DNA from: Falseniella ignava CCUG 37419
GTDB taxonomy: Bacteria > Bacillota > Bacilli > Lactobacillales > Aerococcaceae
Reading direction: 5' to 3'
Length of the DNA: 60,087 nucleotides
NCBI RefSeq assembly: GCF_000301055.1
Contig: NZ_JH932301.1
Span: forward strand, 538,637 to 598,723
A model generated the notes under the pieces. It was given only the letters and a program-made list of their open reading frames with translations. It was not told the DNA's origin and did no database searches. A program made the position numbers and the translations under genes. Positions 25,993 through 35,181 of this stretch are shown here, in pieces; within the stretch, counting starts at the first letter, position 1; the number at the start of each line of letters is the position of its first letter.

Positions 25993-27345
25993 ATGAAACA
26001 AGATATGAAAGAACAATTATTAACAAAAAGACCCATAGATTTACTTTTTCAATTATCTGTCCCTGCTGTAATAGGAATGATAGTAATAGGTCTTTATCCA
26101 CTAATGGATGGAATTTTTGCAGGAAATATTATAGGACAAACTGCAATGACAGCTTGTGGTGTAGCTATGCCACTTACCTTTTTTAATAGTGGAGTATCTA
26201 CACTCATAGGTGTAGGTTCAGCATCAGTTTTATCAAGAGCTATAGGAAAGGGTGACCAAAAAACAGTTGATAAAATTATGGGGAATTTAATCTTTTGGGT
26301 TATCCTATTCTCATCAATTATTACAATAGGCGGAATTTTACTTGCACCACATTTTTTAGATATGGTTGGAGCAAGTGGAGAAATTAAAGAATATGGTATC
26401 AGATATTTACGAGTGATTTTCATTGGCTCTTTATTTGTAAACTTTACTCAATCAGCAAACATGGTTATGCGTGGAGAAGGATTAATGAAAAAAGCAATGC
26501 TCATTATGGGGCTAGGGGCTTTTTTAAACATAATTCTTGATCCAATTCTAATGAAATTAATGGGAAAATACGCAATAGAAGGGGCTGCACTTGCAACTAT
26601 TACAGCACAATTTGTTCAAGCTATAATAACACTCCATTACTTCAAATATAAAAGTAAAGCAGTAAAAATAAATAAAATCAAACCTGATCAGGAAATAAAA
26701 AAAGAAATGTTTAGCGTAGGGTCATCTGCTATGATGATGCAAATTTTATTTATGATTCAACAAACAATGCTATATAAAATGTCATTTAAATATGGCGGAG
26801 ATACAAATGCTATCTTGATGGCAGCAACACTTAGAATATATGCCTTTTCATTCATTCCACTTTGGGGAATGAGTCAAGGTTTACAACCTGTAGTTGGTAC
26901 AAATTTTGGAGCGAAAAAATACGACAGAGTAAAAGAAGCTATGAAAGTATTTTCTATCGGAGGATTAGTTCTTGCATCAATATTTTGGATACCAGCGTTA
27001 GCATTCTCAAAGAATATACTTTCCTTATTTGGAGTAGAAGAAAGTATTATAACTCAGGGAATAGGAAACTTTAGACTATTTTATTCTATCTTTATCCTAT
27101 ATGGAGTAATGGTAATGACTATAACATTCTTCCAATCAATAGGAAACGCTAAAAAAGCCGGCATAATAGTAATGCTAAGACAGTTATTTTTATTCGTACC
27201 TGCCATGATTATTTTGCCAATGATATTTGGAGTTAAAGCAGTATGGTTTGCAGAACCCCTTGTAGATTTAATTATGATAATAGCTGGTGTAGTAATGATG
27301 TTTGGGGAATTAAATAGGATGGATAAAATTAGTTTAAAAGATTAA
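25993..27345 (+). CDS. MATE-family efflux transporter
   Basis: 450 residues, 12 membrane helices in two homologous halves (LLFQLSVPAVIGMIV near 15; MFSVGSSAMMMQILF near 238), a normal MepA/NorM-type multidrug-and-toxin exporter driven by Na+ or H+. It lies 21 bp after the ABC pair and completes the operon. A role in ejecting the stripped ligand or a toxic metal chelate would fit an uptake operon, but this is inference. Confidence 0.85.
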   Translation: MKQDMKEQLLTKRPIDLLFQLSVPAVIGMIVIGLYPLMDGIFAGNIIGQTAMTACGVAMPLTFFNSGVSTLIGVGSASVLSRAIGKGDQKTVDKIMGNLIFWVILFSSIITIGGILLAPHFLDMVGASGEIKEYGIRYLRVIFIGSLFVNFTQSANMVMRGEGLMKKAMLIMGLGAFLNIILDPILMKLMGKYAIEGAALATITAQFVQAIITLHYFKYKSKAVKINKIKPDQEIKKEMFSVGSSAMMMQILFMIQQTMLYKMSFKYGGDTNAILMAATLRIYAFSFIPLWGMSQGLQPVVGTNFGAKKYDRVKEAMKVFSIGGLVLASIFWIPALAFSKNILSLFGVEESIITQGIGNFRLFYSIFILYGVMVMTITFFQSIGNAKKAGIIVMLRQLFLFVPAMIILPMIFGVKAVWFAEPLVDLIMIIAGVVMMFGELNRMDKISLKD

Positions 27346-27353
27346 ATAGGTGT

Positions 27354-28593
27354 GTTGTAAAATGAATTGCAACACTCAGTAATTTCTGAAATACAAAAAG
27401 ATATGAAGATTCGTTATACTTAAATCACCACAAAATAAGCAAAGGAGAATCTTCATGTCCACAAATAATTATAACACAAATCAGAACCGATCATTTACTC
27501 ATTTAGACTTTAAAGAAAGACAGCTAATAGAAAAATGGTTAAATGAAGATATTAGTAAAGCAGAGATAGGCAGACGCCTTGGACGTAACCGCTCCACAAT
27601 CCATAGAGAAATTAATCGGGGCACTGTAGAACAGATCAAGCAGATTAATGGCTATAATAAGAAAGTCACTGTGTACTACTCAGATTCTGGTCAATCTGTT
27701 TATGAAAATAGACGTTTAAAGTGTGTCCGCAAAAAGATTGTTTCTTTCTCAAGCGCTTTCTTCTCTGCGCTGGAGGATGCCTTCACTAAAGGATTGTTTA
27801 AAGGTAAACAGCGGCTCTACAACATAAAGACATTTATAGCTCTTTATAGAAAAAAGCATCCTGTAGAGAATATACCAACGTTTAAAACCGTCTATTCATA
27901 TATACGTCAAGGTCTTTTGTCTATCAAACCACATGACTTACCTGTCATGTATCGTCTGAAACCAAGAAAAAACCAGCATAGTAACCCTAAGGGTAAAAAC
28001 AAAAGAATCCTAGGTACCAGTATCACCGATCGTCCAGAGGACGTCTTATCAAGAGAAACATTTGGACACTGGGAAGCTGATCTGGTTAAAGGGAAGAAAA
28101 CGAAAAATGAACCGGCAATCATTACCTTGGTAGAGAGAAAAACACGCTATGCCATTACTAAGAAAATCAGCGACTATAAAAGTCAAACGGTTAAAAATGC
28201 CTTTGAAGAGATTCTAGCAGATAACCCTAACCTATTTGCTTCAATAACTTTTGATAATGGTTCTGAATTCTCCTTAATGTCTGAACTCAATACAGACGTA
28301 TATTTTTGTCATGCCTACGCATCCTGGGAACGGGGCTCAAACGAAAACTTCAATAAACTGTTGAGGGAATTCATCCCTAAAGGAAAATCCATCCATCTTT
28401 TTTCAGAAATGGATATCGATCAAGCCACTCAGGCAATCAATAAAAGGATTAGAGAAGTGATAGGGCTACGTTCATCAGAAGAGTATTTTCAACAATGTCG
28501 TATTTAAATTTTTTCTTCTCCTAGGGGAAGAAGTAAAGAGATTTTAAGTTCATCGAATCATGTAACAGAAAGTGTTGCATTTAACTTTACAAC
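27354..28593 (+). mobile_element. IS30-family insertion sequence
   Basis: About 1240 bp. Inverted ends GTTGTAAAATGAATTGCAAC and, reversed, GTTGTAAAGTTAAATGCAAC. It begins 8 bp after the MATE stop. No target duplication is evident, and the sequence to the right looks like the tail of a lost gene, so a deletion may have accompanied insertion. Confidence 0.85.
27455..28507 (+). CDS. IS30-family transposase
   Basis: 350 residues. N-terminal HTH (FKERQLIEKWLNEDISKAEI; IGRRLGRNRSTIHREINRG) and a DDE core with Asp in GHWEADLVKG, Asp in TFDNGSEF and Glu in RGSNENFNKLLREF. Intact length; ATG with AAAGGAG upstream. Confidence 0.92.
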   Translation: MSTNNYNTNQNRSFTHLDFKERQLIEKWLNEDISKAEIGRRLGRNRSTIHREINRGTVEQIKQINGYNKKVTVYYSDSGQSVYENRRLKCVRKKIVSFSSAFFSALEDAFTKGLFKGKQRLYNIKTFIALYRKKHPVENIPTFKTVYSYIRQGLLSIKPHDLPVMYRLKPRKNQHSNPKGKNKRILGTSITDRPEDVLSRETFGHWEADLVKGKKTKNEPAIITLVERKTRYAITKKISDYKSQTVKNAFEEILADNPNLFASITFDNGSEFSLMSELNTDVYFCHAYASWERGSNENFNKLLREFIPKGKSIHLFSEMDIDQATQAINKRIREVIGLRSSEEYFQQCRI

Positions 28594-28669
28594 TCAAGAA
28601 AAGATTAAATACAAACAACAATCGGAAAAGTTTCTTTCATTTTTAGAGGATTTATGCCTAATAGCATAA
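28594..28669 (+). pseudogene. C-terminal remnant of a lost gene
   Basis: An in-frame tail (QEKIKYKQQSEKFLSFLEDL) of about 24 residues with no start, ending TAA before a terminator. Its 5' part is absent; IS30 abuts it. Family not recognisable. Confidence 0.4.
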
Positions 28670-28681
28670 GTCCTTTTTTTA
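28647..28681 (+). terminator. Rho-independent terminator
   Basis: AGGATTTATGC / GCATAAGTCCT with one G-T pair, 6-nt loop, then TTTTTTT. Probably the original end of the transport operon. Confidence 0.82.
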
Positions 28682-28737
28682 TGTTCGGAATAATAATGAA
28701 ACTCAAAAATACTATAGAAAAATAAAAAAACTGGTTA

Positions 28738-28788
28738 CCAAAGATGGCAAATTTCACTTTATAAAGTGAGGGGTATTTTGTCATCTTT
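28738..28788. repeat. Nested imperfect palindrome before the recombinase
   Basis: A perfect 14-bp palindrome CACTTTATAAAGTG (28755-28768) is flanked by AAAGATGGCAAA-like and TTTTGTCATCTTT arms. It lies in the 230-bp leader of the SHOCT/recombinase operon. It could be a recombinase-related site or a terminator. Confidence 0.45.
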
Positions 28789-28908
28789 CTATAAAAATCA
28801 AAATACTTTGAAGTGTGAAAATTAGTGAAGTTGCTTAGGTGAGATTAGTATTTTTTAAATTTAATCCACTTATCAAGTTAAAAAAACCAACTTACATAGG
28901 AGGTTATT

Positions 28909-29046
28909 ATGAACGTAATAAAAGTTTATAGCATGAGAGTTGCTATGTTATGTAGACTTTATGATCTTAAATTAATTAATGATAAGGAATATACAAAAAT
29001 AAAAAATAGAATAGAAAATGATTATAAAAAGAGTGATAGAAAGTAG
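28909..29046 (+). CDS. SHOCT-like mini-protein upstream of the recombinase
   Basis: 45 residues from ATG 28909 with AGGAGG 5 bp upstream. The segment LYDLKLINDKEYTKIKNRIE follows the SHOCT pattern of two short helices (L-x-x-L-x-x-x-x-x-I-x-x-x-E-Y-x-x-x-K). Such small proteins are often found next to large serine recombinases of integrative elements; the role is unknown. 55 bp before the recombinase, likely one operon. Confidence 0.6.
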   Translation: MNVIKVYSMRVAMLCRLYDLKLINDKEYTKIKNRIENDYKKSDRK

Positions 29047-30393
29047 TTAATCTTGTGATATAATAACACTGTAGAAAGATACAAAATGGGAAGGAGGTAA
29101 AATGAATACTAAAGTAAAAGTAATAAAAGCTTCAAATACAGGAGCAAGAAATAGAAATGCACTAGATTTAGATTTAAAACGTGTTGCAGCATATTGTCGA
29201 GTAAGTACAGATAGTAAAGACCAACTTGAATCATATAAATCGCAAGTTGATTATTACACAAATCTAATAAAAAATAATAAGAACTGGACTCTGGCTGGTA
29301 TATATGCAGATGAAGCAACAACAGGAACAACTGCAACTAAAAGAGCAGATTTCATGAGGCTAATAAGTGATTGTCAAAATGGAGATATAGACATGATAAT
29401 AACAAAATCTATATCGAGATTTGCTAGAAATACATTAGATACCTTAAAGTATGTAAGACTCCTAAAAGAAAACAATGTTGGTGTAGTATTTGAAGAAGAA
29501 AATATAGATACTTTGACAATGGATGGAGAGCTATTACTAACAATATTAAGTTCAGTAGCTCAACAAGAAGTAGAAAATACCTCAGCCCATGTGAAAAAAG
29601 GACTAAAAATGAAAATGGAAAAGGGGGAGCTTATTGGTTTTCAAGGTTGCCTTGGATATGATTATGACCCTACAACAAAAAGTATCTCTATAAATGAAGA
29701 AGAAGCTAAAATTGTCAGATACATCTTTAAAAGATATTTAGAGAGCAATGGTGGCTCAGTCATTGGCAGGGAACTAGAAGAGCAAGGATATCTCACCCCT
29801 AGAGGTAAAACAAAATGGTCTGATACTACAGTGTTAGGAATAATTAAAAATGAAAAGTATATTGGAGATATACTAATGGGAAAAACATTCACAGTTGATC
29901 CCATAACAAAAAGAAGACTAGCAAACTTTGGTGAATCTGATAAATACCACATTGAAAATCATCACAAGCCAATTATATCAAAAGAAGATTTTGAAAAGGC
30001 ACAAGAGATTAGACTCAGAAGAGCACAAAACAGAAATACTATTGCTAACAAGGATAGAAAAAGAGAAAAACTATCAAGGCAATATGCTTTTTCAAGTATG
30101 CTGGAATGTGGATTTTGTGGCGAAATACTTTCAAGAAGAACTTGGCACACAAGTTCAATTTACAAAAAAATTAACTGGCAATGTGTAAAATCAACAAAAA
30201 AAGGTAAAAAATATTGCCCTCATTCAAAAGGAATACAAGAAGCGGCAATAGAAAAAGCTTTTGTTGAAAGCTATAGGCAATTATGCCATGCAGATTCAAC
30301 AGTAATAGATGACTTTTTAAAAATTGTAGAAGAAGAAATAAATGATAATACTTTAGTCAAAGATTTGAAAAAGATAGAAAACCAATTAAACAG

Positions 30394-31718
30394 AGTCAAG
30401 TCCACAATCCTGTGTAAAATACTATACAATGTTTTACCGGTCACTCATTGATCAAACTTAATATATTTTCTTGTAGAACTGAGCCATTCATCATGAAGGT
30501 CCATAAGGACAGCTCCAATTAATCGATTGGCGGACGATCGGTTGGGAAAGATACGAATAATCTTTTCTCTTCTGCGGACTTCCTGGTTCAGTCGTTCAAG
30601 AAGGTTAGTGCTTTTTAGCCGATTGTGGCCATTTCCGATGACCGTGTATTGAAAGGCATCTTCGAAGCCATTATCCAATGTTTCGCATGCTTTTGTATAT
30701 TTGGACTGGTCAATATATTCACCGACTAAGGCATTCTTAGCTGTTCGAGCGAGTTCAATATCCGTAAACTTAAAGATCGCTTTTACTGCTTCTCTAAACG
30801 GTTTTGAATTCTTTTTTGGAATGGAACTGAAGATATTTCTTAAAAAATGGACCTGACATCTCTGCCAACTTGCGTTGGTAAAGGACTTACGAATCGCAGA
30901 CACTAGGCCTTTATGGGCATCAGAAATGATGAGTTCTGTCCCCTGTAGACCGCGTTCTTTTAAGTAGTCAAAGAAGATGGACCATGTGTCATCACTTTCT
31001 TCATTTTGGATCATGAAGCCAATGATTTCACGATCACCCCCTTCTGTTATCCCGATCGCAATATGGCAGCTTTTAGAAAGCACTCGATGGTCCTCACGGA
31101 CTTTTATGTAGAGAACATCAGTCATCAGATAAGGATAATTCGTACCTGAGAGCGAACGGTTCTGCCATTCGTTGACCATCGGGTCTAACTGTTCAGTCAG
31201 GCTAGAAACAAAAGATTTCGATACCGATTTTCCACAGAGCTTTTCAACAATCTTTGAAACTTTACGTGTCGAAACGCCTGAAACATACATCTCAAGCATT
31301 GAAGCGAGCAGTGCCTTTTCATTTCGCTGATAACGCTCAAACACCGTCGGTGAAAATTCACCATCACGTGTTCTAGGCACTTTTAATTCGAGTGTGCCCA
31401 CACGAGTCGTAAAGTCTCGCTCATAATAGCCATTTCTTTGACTCTGACGACTTTCTGAACGTTCATAGTCATCGGCTTGAATATATTCTGTTCGTTGATT
31501 TTCCATCAATTGGTTGAAAACAGTGGTCAAAATATTTTTAGACACATCATCTTTAACGGAATGTTCAATAATACTTTGAACCTCTTCGTTGTTCAGTGTA
31601 AAATGTACTTGGGTCATGTAACGTCCTCCTGGGTATGTTTTTAGTGGTTAAAAACATTGTACCGTAAAAGGGCTGTTACATGGCCTTTTAACTTTTACAC
31701 AATTATATGGACTTTATC
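30394..31718 (-). mobile_element. IS256-family insertion sequence, copy 2
   Basis: 1325 bp, nearly identical to 9678-11002. Target duplication TTAAACAG at 30386-30393 and 31719-31726, inside the recombinase gene. Confidence 0.93.
30445..31617 (-). CDS. IS256-family transposase (copy 2)
   Basis: 390 residues, identical to copy 1 except Ser for Ala in NRSSANR. Intact. The minus-strand orientation opposes the recombinase it interrupts. Confidence 0.93.
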   Translation of the reverse strand: MTQVHFTLNNEEVQSIIEHSVKDDVSKNILTTVFNQLMENQRTEYIQADDYERSESRQSQRNGYYERDFTTRVGTLELKVPRTRDGEFSPTVFERYQRNEKALLASMLEMYVSGVSTRKVSKIVEKLCGKSVSKSFVSSLTEQLDPMVNEWQNRSLSGTNYPYLMTDVLYIKVREDHRVLSKSCHIAIGITEGGDREIIGFMIQNEESDDTWSIFFDYLKERGLQGTELIISDAHKGLVSAIRKSFTNASWQRCQVHFLRNIFSSIPKKNSKPFREAVKAIFKFTDIELARTAKNALVGEYIDQSKYTKACETLDNGFEDAFQYTVIGNGHNRLKSTNLLERLNQEVRRREKIIRIFPNRSSANRLIGAVLMDLHDEWLSSTRKYIKFDQ

Positions 31719-32189
31719 TTAAACAGAATTATTAGTCAAGAAAGAAAGTTAGTTGATCTTCATTTAGAAGATAGTATAGACGAAGAAGTTTATGCTAAAA
31801 AATATAAAAAACTTACAAAACAAAAAGAAGAATTACTTGATGAAAAGAAAACACTAGAGCTAACTATCAAAGATGAAAACTCTATTAAAGAAAGACTAAA
31901 GCAATTTAAAAAGGTCTTAGAAAACAAAGAAATTATAGAGGAATTTAGTAGAACAGTATTTGAAAGAATAGTTGATAAAGTTGTGGTGGGCAGAATTGAC
32001 AAAGACGGAACAGTCCATCCATATGACCTAACATTCTATTTCAAAACAGGAGTTAAAGATAGTCAAAATTCTAATAACTTTAAAGATAAAAGAAAAAATG
32101 CCAAAGACAATGACATTAATAAATTGTGCTCCTACAAGAATGACGAGGATAATAAATTATGTTCCCAAGCAAAAGACAACACATGTTGA

Positions 32190-32405
32190 ATCAGTCGTTT
32201 TGATGACAAGGAGTGACTAACGACGTAGTCATCAATTACGAATGATTTATGCGATATTTCATAGCTCTTTGAGCGAAGCGGATTAGAGATATGACATGCG
32301 AAGCAAAGCGTAGAAGCTGTCGCAGAGTGAGGAACGAAGTGACGAAATGATGCGGTAGCAGCGAACCGCTGAGGCGTAGTATTGATTGAAAAAGAGGGGC
32401 TATAA
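32190..32405. other. Right end of the element and displaced rlmCD 3' end
   Basis: GC-richer, repeat-like sequence after the recombinase. At 32379-32405 the frame reads VLIEKEGL and stop, matching in register the ALIQKI end of rlmCD at 7617-7634; both contain TTGAT. This looks like the native gene end left at the right junction. Confidence 0.55.
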
Positions 32406-32415
32406 ATCGTATAAC

Positions 32416-32462
32416 AGCAAGGTTCTTAAGAAGATGTGATTTCTTAGGAACCTTGCTTTTTT
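32416..32462 (+). terminator. Terminator, probably the original rlmCD terminator
   Basis: AGCAAGGTTC / GAACCTTGCT with a further inner stem, then TTTTTT. It lies 11 bp after the displaced rlmCD stop. Confidence 0.8.
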
Positions 32463-32638
32463 GGTTTTAGTAGAAAAAAGGGTGAAATCTGCTAAAATGA
32501 GGGTGTGCGTATGTGGGAACTGGTCAATAAAAGCAGGGTTTTAGTTGACTTTTCACTGCCTATAATAATAAGTAAGAGCTGTACAAAAATATAAACTTAA
32601 AAAGTTTATTTTGACAACACCCAATAAAGGATGACCAA

Positions 32639-33285
32639 ATGAAACAAAGAATTGCATTATTAGTGTATCCGGAATTTAGTCTTCAAGAAGTGGGTAACTT
32701 GATGGCGCTCTTCAGGTGGTATTATGACTCCCCAACAGATATTATCTCAACGGACTTATCACCCGTTCGTTCTGAAGAGGGAGTCTTAGTTGTCCCAGAT
32801 AAGACGACCTCAGGCTTCAAGGTTGAGGATTATGATTGTCTAATTTTACCTGGTATAAGTGACATTCGTCTTTCACTTGATAATCATAAGTTAATCCAAT
32901 TTCTCAGTGAATTAAAGAATCATCCTGACTTCTTAATAGGGGCGATCTGTAGTGGACCTATCTTTTATCAATGGCTGGCTTATTAGATGATAAACCTTTT
33001 ATCAATCAACTCTATGTAGAAATGAATGACCTTCTACCGTTTATTCAAGCTGAGAATATAGTTTACCAACCTGTTGTCGTTGCTGGGAATATTATTACAG
33101 CGATTGGACCAGCATATGCACAGTTTGCTATTGAAGTTGCTAGAGCTCTTGGATATGAGTGCCCAGATCAAGCTTATACATCCGTCATTGAAGATCCTAA
33201 TGATGAATCCCTATACGAGTTTCATTTAGACCAAGAAGATCTGGCAGAATTTAAGAGAGTTTTTTCGAAATTTTTGCAAGATTAA
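32639..33285 (+). pseudogene. DJ-1/PfpI-family protein, frameshifted
   Basis: The first frame (32639-32985) gives IALLVYPEFSLQEVGNL and the nucleophile-elbow Cys in GAICSGPIF near 101. The second frame (from about 32968) continues SMAGLLDDKPF to LQD, with the usual C-terminal AYAQFAIEVARALG. A single-base change near 32965-32970 separates them, so a 215-residue protein was lost. Family members act as glyoxalase/deglycase-like or stress proteins. 32463-32638 holds only promoter-like and AT-rich sequence. Confidence 0.8.
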
Positions 33286-33412
33286 CTTTTGAACACAGTC
33301 TGATTGATGTGAAAAATGAAGGAAAATCGAGTTTGAATGCCTTATAAAATCGTATTAGTATGTGGAAAAAGCTTATAAAATGACTCTACGAATTACAAAG
33401 GGGGTTCTAACC

Positions 33413-34426
33413 TTGAAACAATTACCTATTCTACTTTATGAAACTGCAAAGGAAAATATCTACGTTGATGTCTATTTTAAAGATGAGACCTTCTGGATGA
33501 GTCAGAAGATGATGGCAGACTTATTTGAAGTTGGAGTACCTGCGATTTCAAAGCATCTTCAAAATATATACGCCGAAGAAGAGTTAGAGTTAAGTTCAAC
33601 TGTTTCCAAAATGGAAATAGTTCGTTTGGAAGGCAGTCGACAAGTGAAAAGAGATGTTGACTTCTATAATCTGGATGCTATTATCGCCGTTGGTTACCGA
33701 GTTAATTCCAAGCAGGCAACTCGCTTTCGTCAGTGGACGACGAGAACCTTGAAAGAATATATTACTAAGGGCTTTGTTTTGAATGACGAATTTCTAAAGA
33801 ATGGGCAAGCTTTTGGTCAAGATTATTTTGATGAATTACTGGAACGAATTCGTGAAATTCGAGCCAGTGAGCGAAGAGCCTATCAGAAGATAACAGATGT
33901 CTTTCAGCAGTGTTCCTATGACTACGACAAAAACTCTGACATTACCAGGCAATTCTATGCTTTTGTTCAGAATAAACTGCATTATGCGATTACAGGTTCG
34001 ACGGCTGTAGAAATTATCTATAATAGAGCGGATGCAGACAAAAAATATATGGGACTCACGACTTGGAAAAATTCTCCTGATGGCAAAATTTTGAAAAGTG
34101 ATACCCAAGTTGCTAAAAATTATTTATCTGAAGAGGAACTGCGAAAGTTGAATCGTCTAGTCACGATGTTTATTGATTATGCCGAATTGATGGCAGAGGA
34201 TAATATTTTGATGAGCATGCGAGATTGGGCGGATCAAACTGATAACTTTTTGAAGCTGAATCGTAGAGAAGTTTTGGATTATAAAGGAACGATTAGTCGT
34301 GAACAAGCACTTGAAAAAACATCTCAAGAATATGAAAAATTTCGGATGATTCAAGATAGAAATTATTTATCGGACTTTGATAAGTTACAAGAAGAACTTA
34401 GCAAGTATGAGAGGAAGGAAAGTTGA
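33413..34426 (+). CDS. RhuM-family protein
   Basis: About 337 residues. N-terminal FWMSQKMMADLFEVGVPAIS (about 30-49) looks like a helix-turn-helix. The middle has NLDAIIAVGYRVNSKQATRFR near 96 and WTTRTLKEYITKGF, the core signature of RhuM (virulence RhuM) proteins, often found with toxin, Fic or phage genes. The biochemical function is unknown. I chose TTG 33413 because AAGGGGG lies 8 bp upstream; a longer GTG start at 33362 is possible. It sits beside relics and toxin-antitoxin genes in the mosaic region. Confidence 0.78.
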   Translation: MKQLPILLYETAKENIYVDVYFKDETFWMSQKMMADLFEVGVPAISKHLQNIYAEEELELSSTVSKMEIVRLEGSRQVKRDVDFYNLDAIIAVGYRVNSKQATRFRQWTTRTLKEYITKGFVLNDEFLKNGQAFGQDYFDELLERIREIRASERRAYQKITDVFQQCSYDYDKNSDITRQFYAFVQNKLHYAITGSTAVEIIYNRADADKKYMGLTTWKNSPDGKILKSDTQVAKNYLSEEELRKLNRLVTMFIDYAELMAEDNILMSMRDWADQTDNFLKLNRREVLDYKGTISREQALEKTSQEYEKFRMIQDRNYLSDFDKLQEELSKYERKES

Positions 34427-34454
34427 TAGGAATAGGGTTTGTAGAGATTTGTGA

Positions 34455-34478
34455 TGCCCTGAGAAGGGGCTTTTTCTT
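34455..34478 (+). terminator. Terminator of the RhuM gene
   Basis: GCCC, 6-nt loop, GGGGC, then TTTTTCTTTT. Confidence 0.65.
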
Positions 34479-34623
34479 TTGGAAGAAGAAAGAATGCTGA
34501 AGTTTGGGTATACGTATAGGGAAACTGGTCATCCGAACAAGGCGAAAAAATGAAAATGGGTTCAAACGTACAATTTAATAGGATGAAAAACCCTTAATAT
34601 AGAGTAGTTTTACTGGAGAGTAG

Positions 34624-34820
34624 ATGAGCTTTATCAAGTCTTTTAGTTGGTTTAGGGTAGATTTGAAAAAGAAATCTATGAGACCATCATGGCTTCAGAG
34701 AGTGAAGAAGAAAAGATCAACCTTTAGAAGCGTTACGTTTGTTTCATAACTTGGAAACAGATTGCTTTAGGCATGGGTTATAGTTTGCAGAACTGCTTCA
34801 AGATTCATAAACGAGCCTGA
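34624..34820 (+). pseudogene. Relic of a phage late-regulator-like gene
   Basis: Broken frames keep the motif ITWKQIALGMGYSLQNCFKI followed by HKRA and stop, the HTH end seen in ArpU/DUF1492-type phage regulators. No intact frame or start. The rest of 34480-34870 shows nothing else. Confidence 0.4.
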
Positions 34821-34837
34821 AGTCACTAGCTAGTGAA

Positions 34838-34872
34838 AAAAGCTCTTATCATAGCGATAGGAGCTTTATCTT
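34838..34872. terminator. Bidirectional terminator
   Basis: AAAGCTC-T-TATC / GATA-G-GAGCTTT with flanking A and T tracts; serves the toxin gene on the minus strand. Confidence 0.7.
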
Positions 34873-35181
34873 TTATAGATGAGAATCAAGGTGTCGTTTG
34901 CTGTAAAGTATACGGCGGATTTCCATGACGGAATCAATCACCACATAGAAAATAGAGTAGTTTCCAACTCGGATGACATAATACGGATGTTTTCTCTTTT
35001 TTTGACTAGGGAAAGCCTGAAAGCTAAGAGGATAATTAGCTCGCTCCTCAATTGCTTTATGAACATTCTCTACTAGATTCATCGCTGCAGATGGATTGGA
35101 CAGCGTTAAAGCAATATAATCGACAATTTGATTTAAATCTTCCTCAAAGCTAGGAAGAATACGAATTTGATAGTTAGCCAT
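34873..35181 (-). CDS. RelE/ParE-type toxin
   Basis: 102 residues from ATG 35181 (MANYQIRILP), overlapping the antitoxin end by 8 bp; the longer frame lies within the antitoxin gene. Typical ParE-fold sequence: SFEEDLNQIVDYIAL helix, VRVGNYSIFYVV-like strands (VIRVGNYSIFYVVID near 70) and the C-terminal RRILYSKRH with the basic residues expected in RelE-like mRNA interferases. A PhdYefM antitoxin precedes it. Confidence 0.87.
   Translation of the reverse strand: MANYQIRILPSFEEDLNQIVDYIALTLSNPSAAMNLVENVHKAIEERANYPLSFQAFPSQKKRKHPYYVIRVGNYSIFYVVIDSVMEIRRILYSKRHLDSHL

Larger units (their letters stand above)
29102..32189 (+). pseudogene. Large serine recombinase, split by IS256
   Basis: Coding parts 29102-30393 and 31727-32189. 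Removing the IS and one TTAAACAG restores a continuous 584-residue frame (ENQLNR joined to IISQERKLVD). N-terminal resolvase domain with the catalytic Ser in AAYCRVSTDS near 38, a recombinase domain (LGYDYDPTT onward), a zinc-ribbon with CGFCGE near 340, and a C-terminal coiled coil. It fits Tn4451/TndX-type integrases of mobile elements and is the likely integrase at the rlmCD site. The N-terminal fragment (about 430 residues) retains the catalytic domain but loses the coiled coil. Start ATG with AAGGAGG. Confidence 0.88.
7620..32386. mobile_element. AT-rich integrated element in the 3' end of rlmCD
   Basis: About 24.8 kb between the rlmCD end (GCG-TTG-AT, left junction) and GTA-TTG-ATT at 32379-32387 (right junction). 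The two sites share TTGAT in the same reading frame. The right one continues as a plausible native rlmCD C-terminus and terminator. The interior is visibly richer in A+T than either flank and carries a large serine recombinase at its right end, mobilisation genes and defence and transport cargo. The 3' end of rum/rlmCD genes is a known insertion site for streptococcal integrative elements. Boundaries are inferred from sequence similarity alone. The recombinase and relaxase are both broken, so it is probably fixed. Confidence 0.6.

Noticed and set aside
9678-31718. IS256-bounded composite transposon
   Set aside because: Each copy has its own different 8-bp target duplication (TCTTTGGA, TTAAACAG), so they inserted separately.
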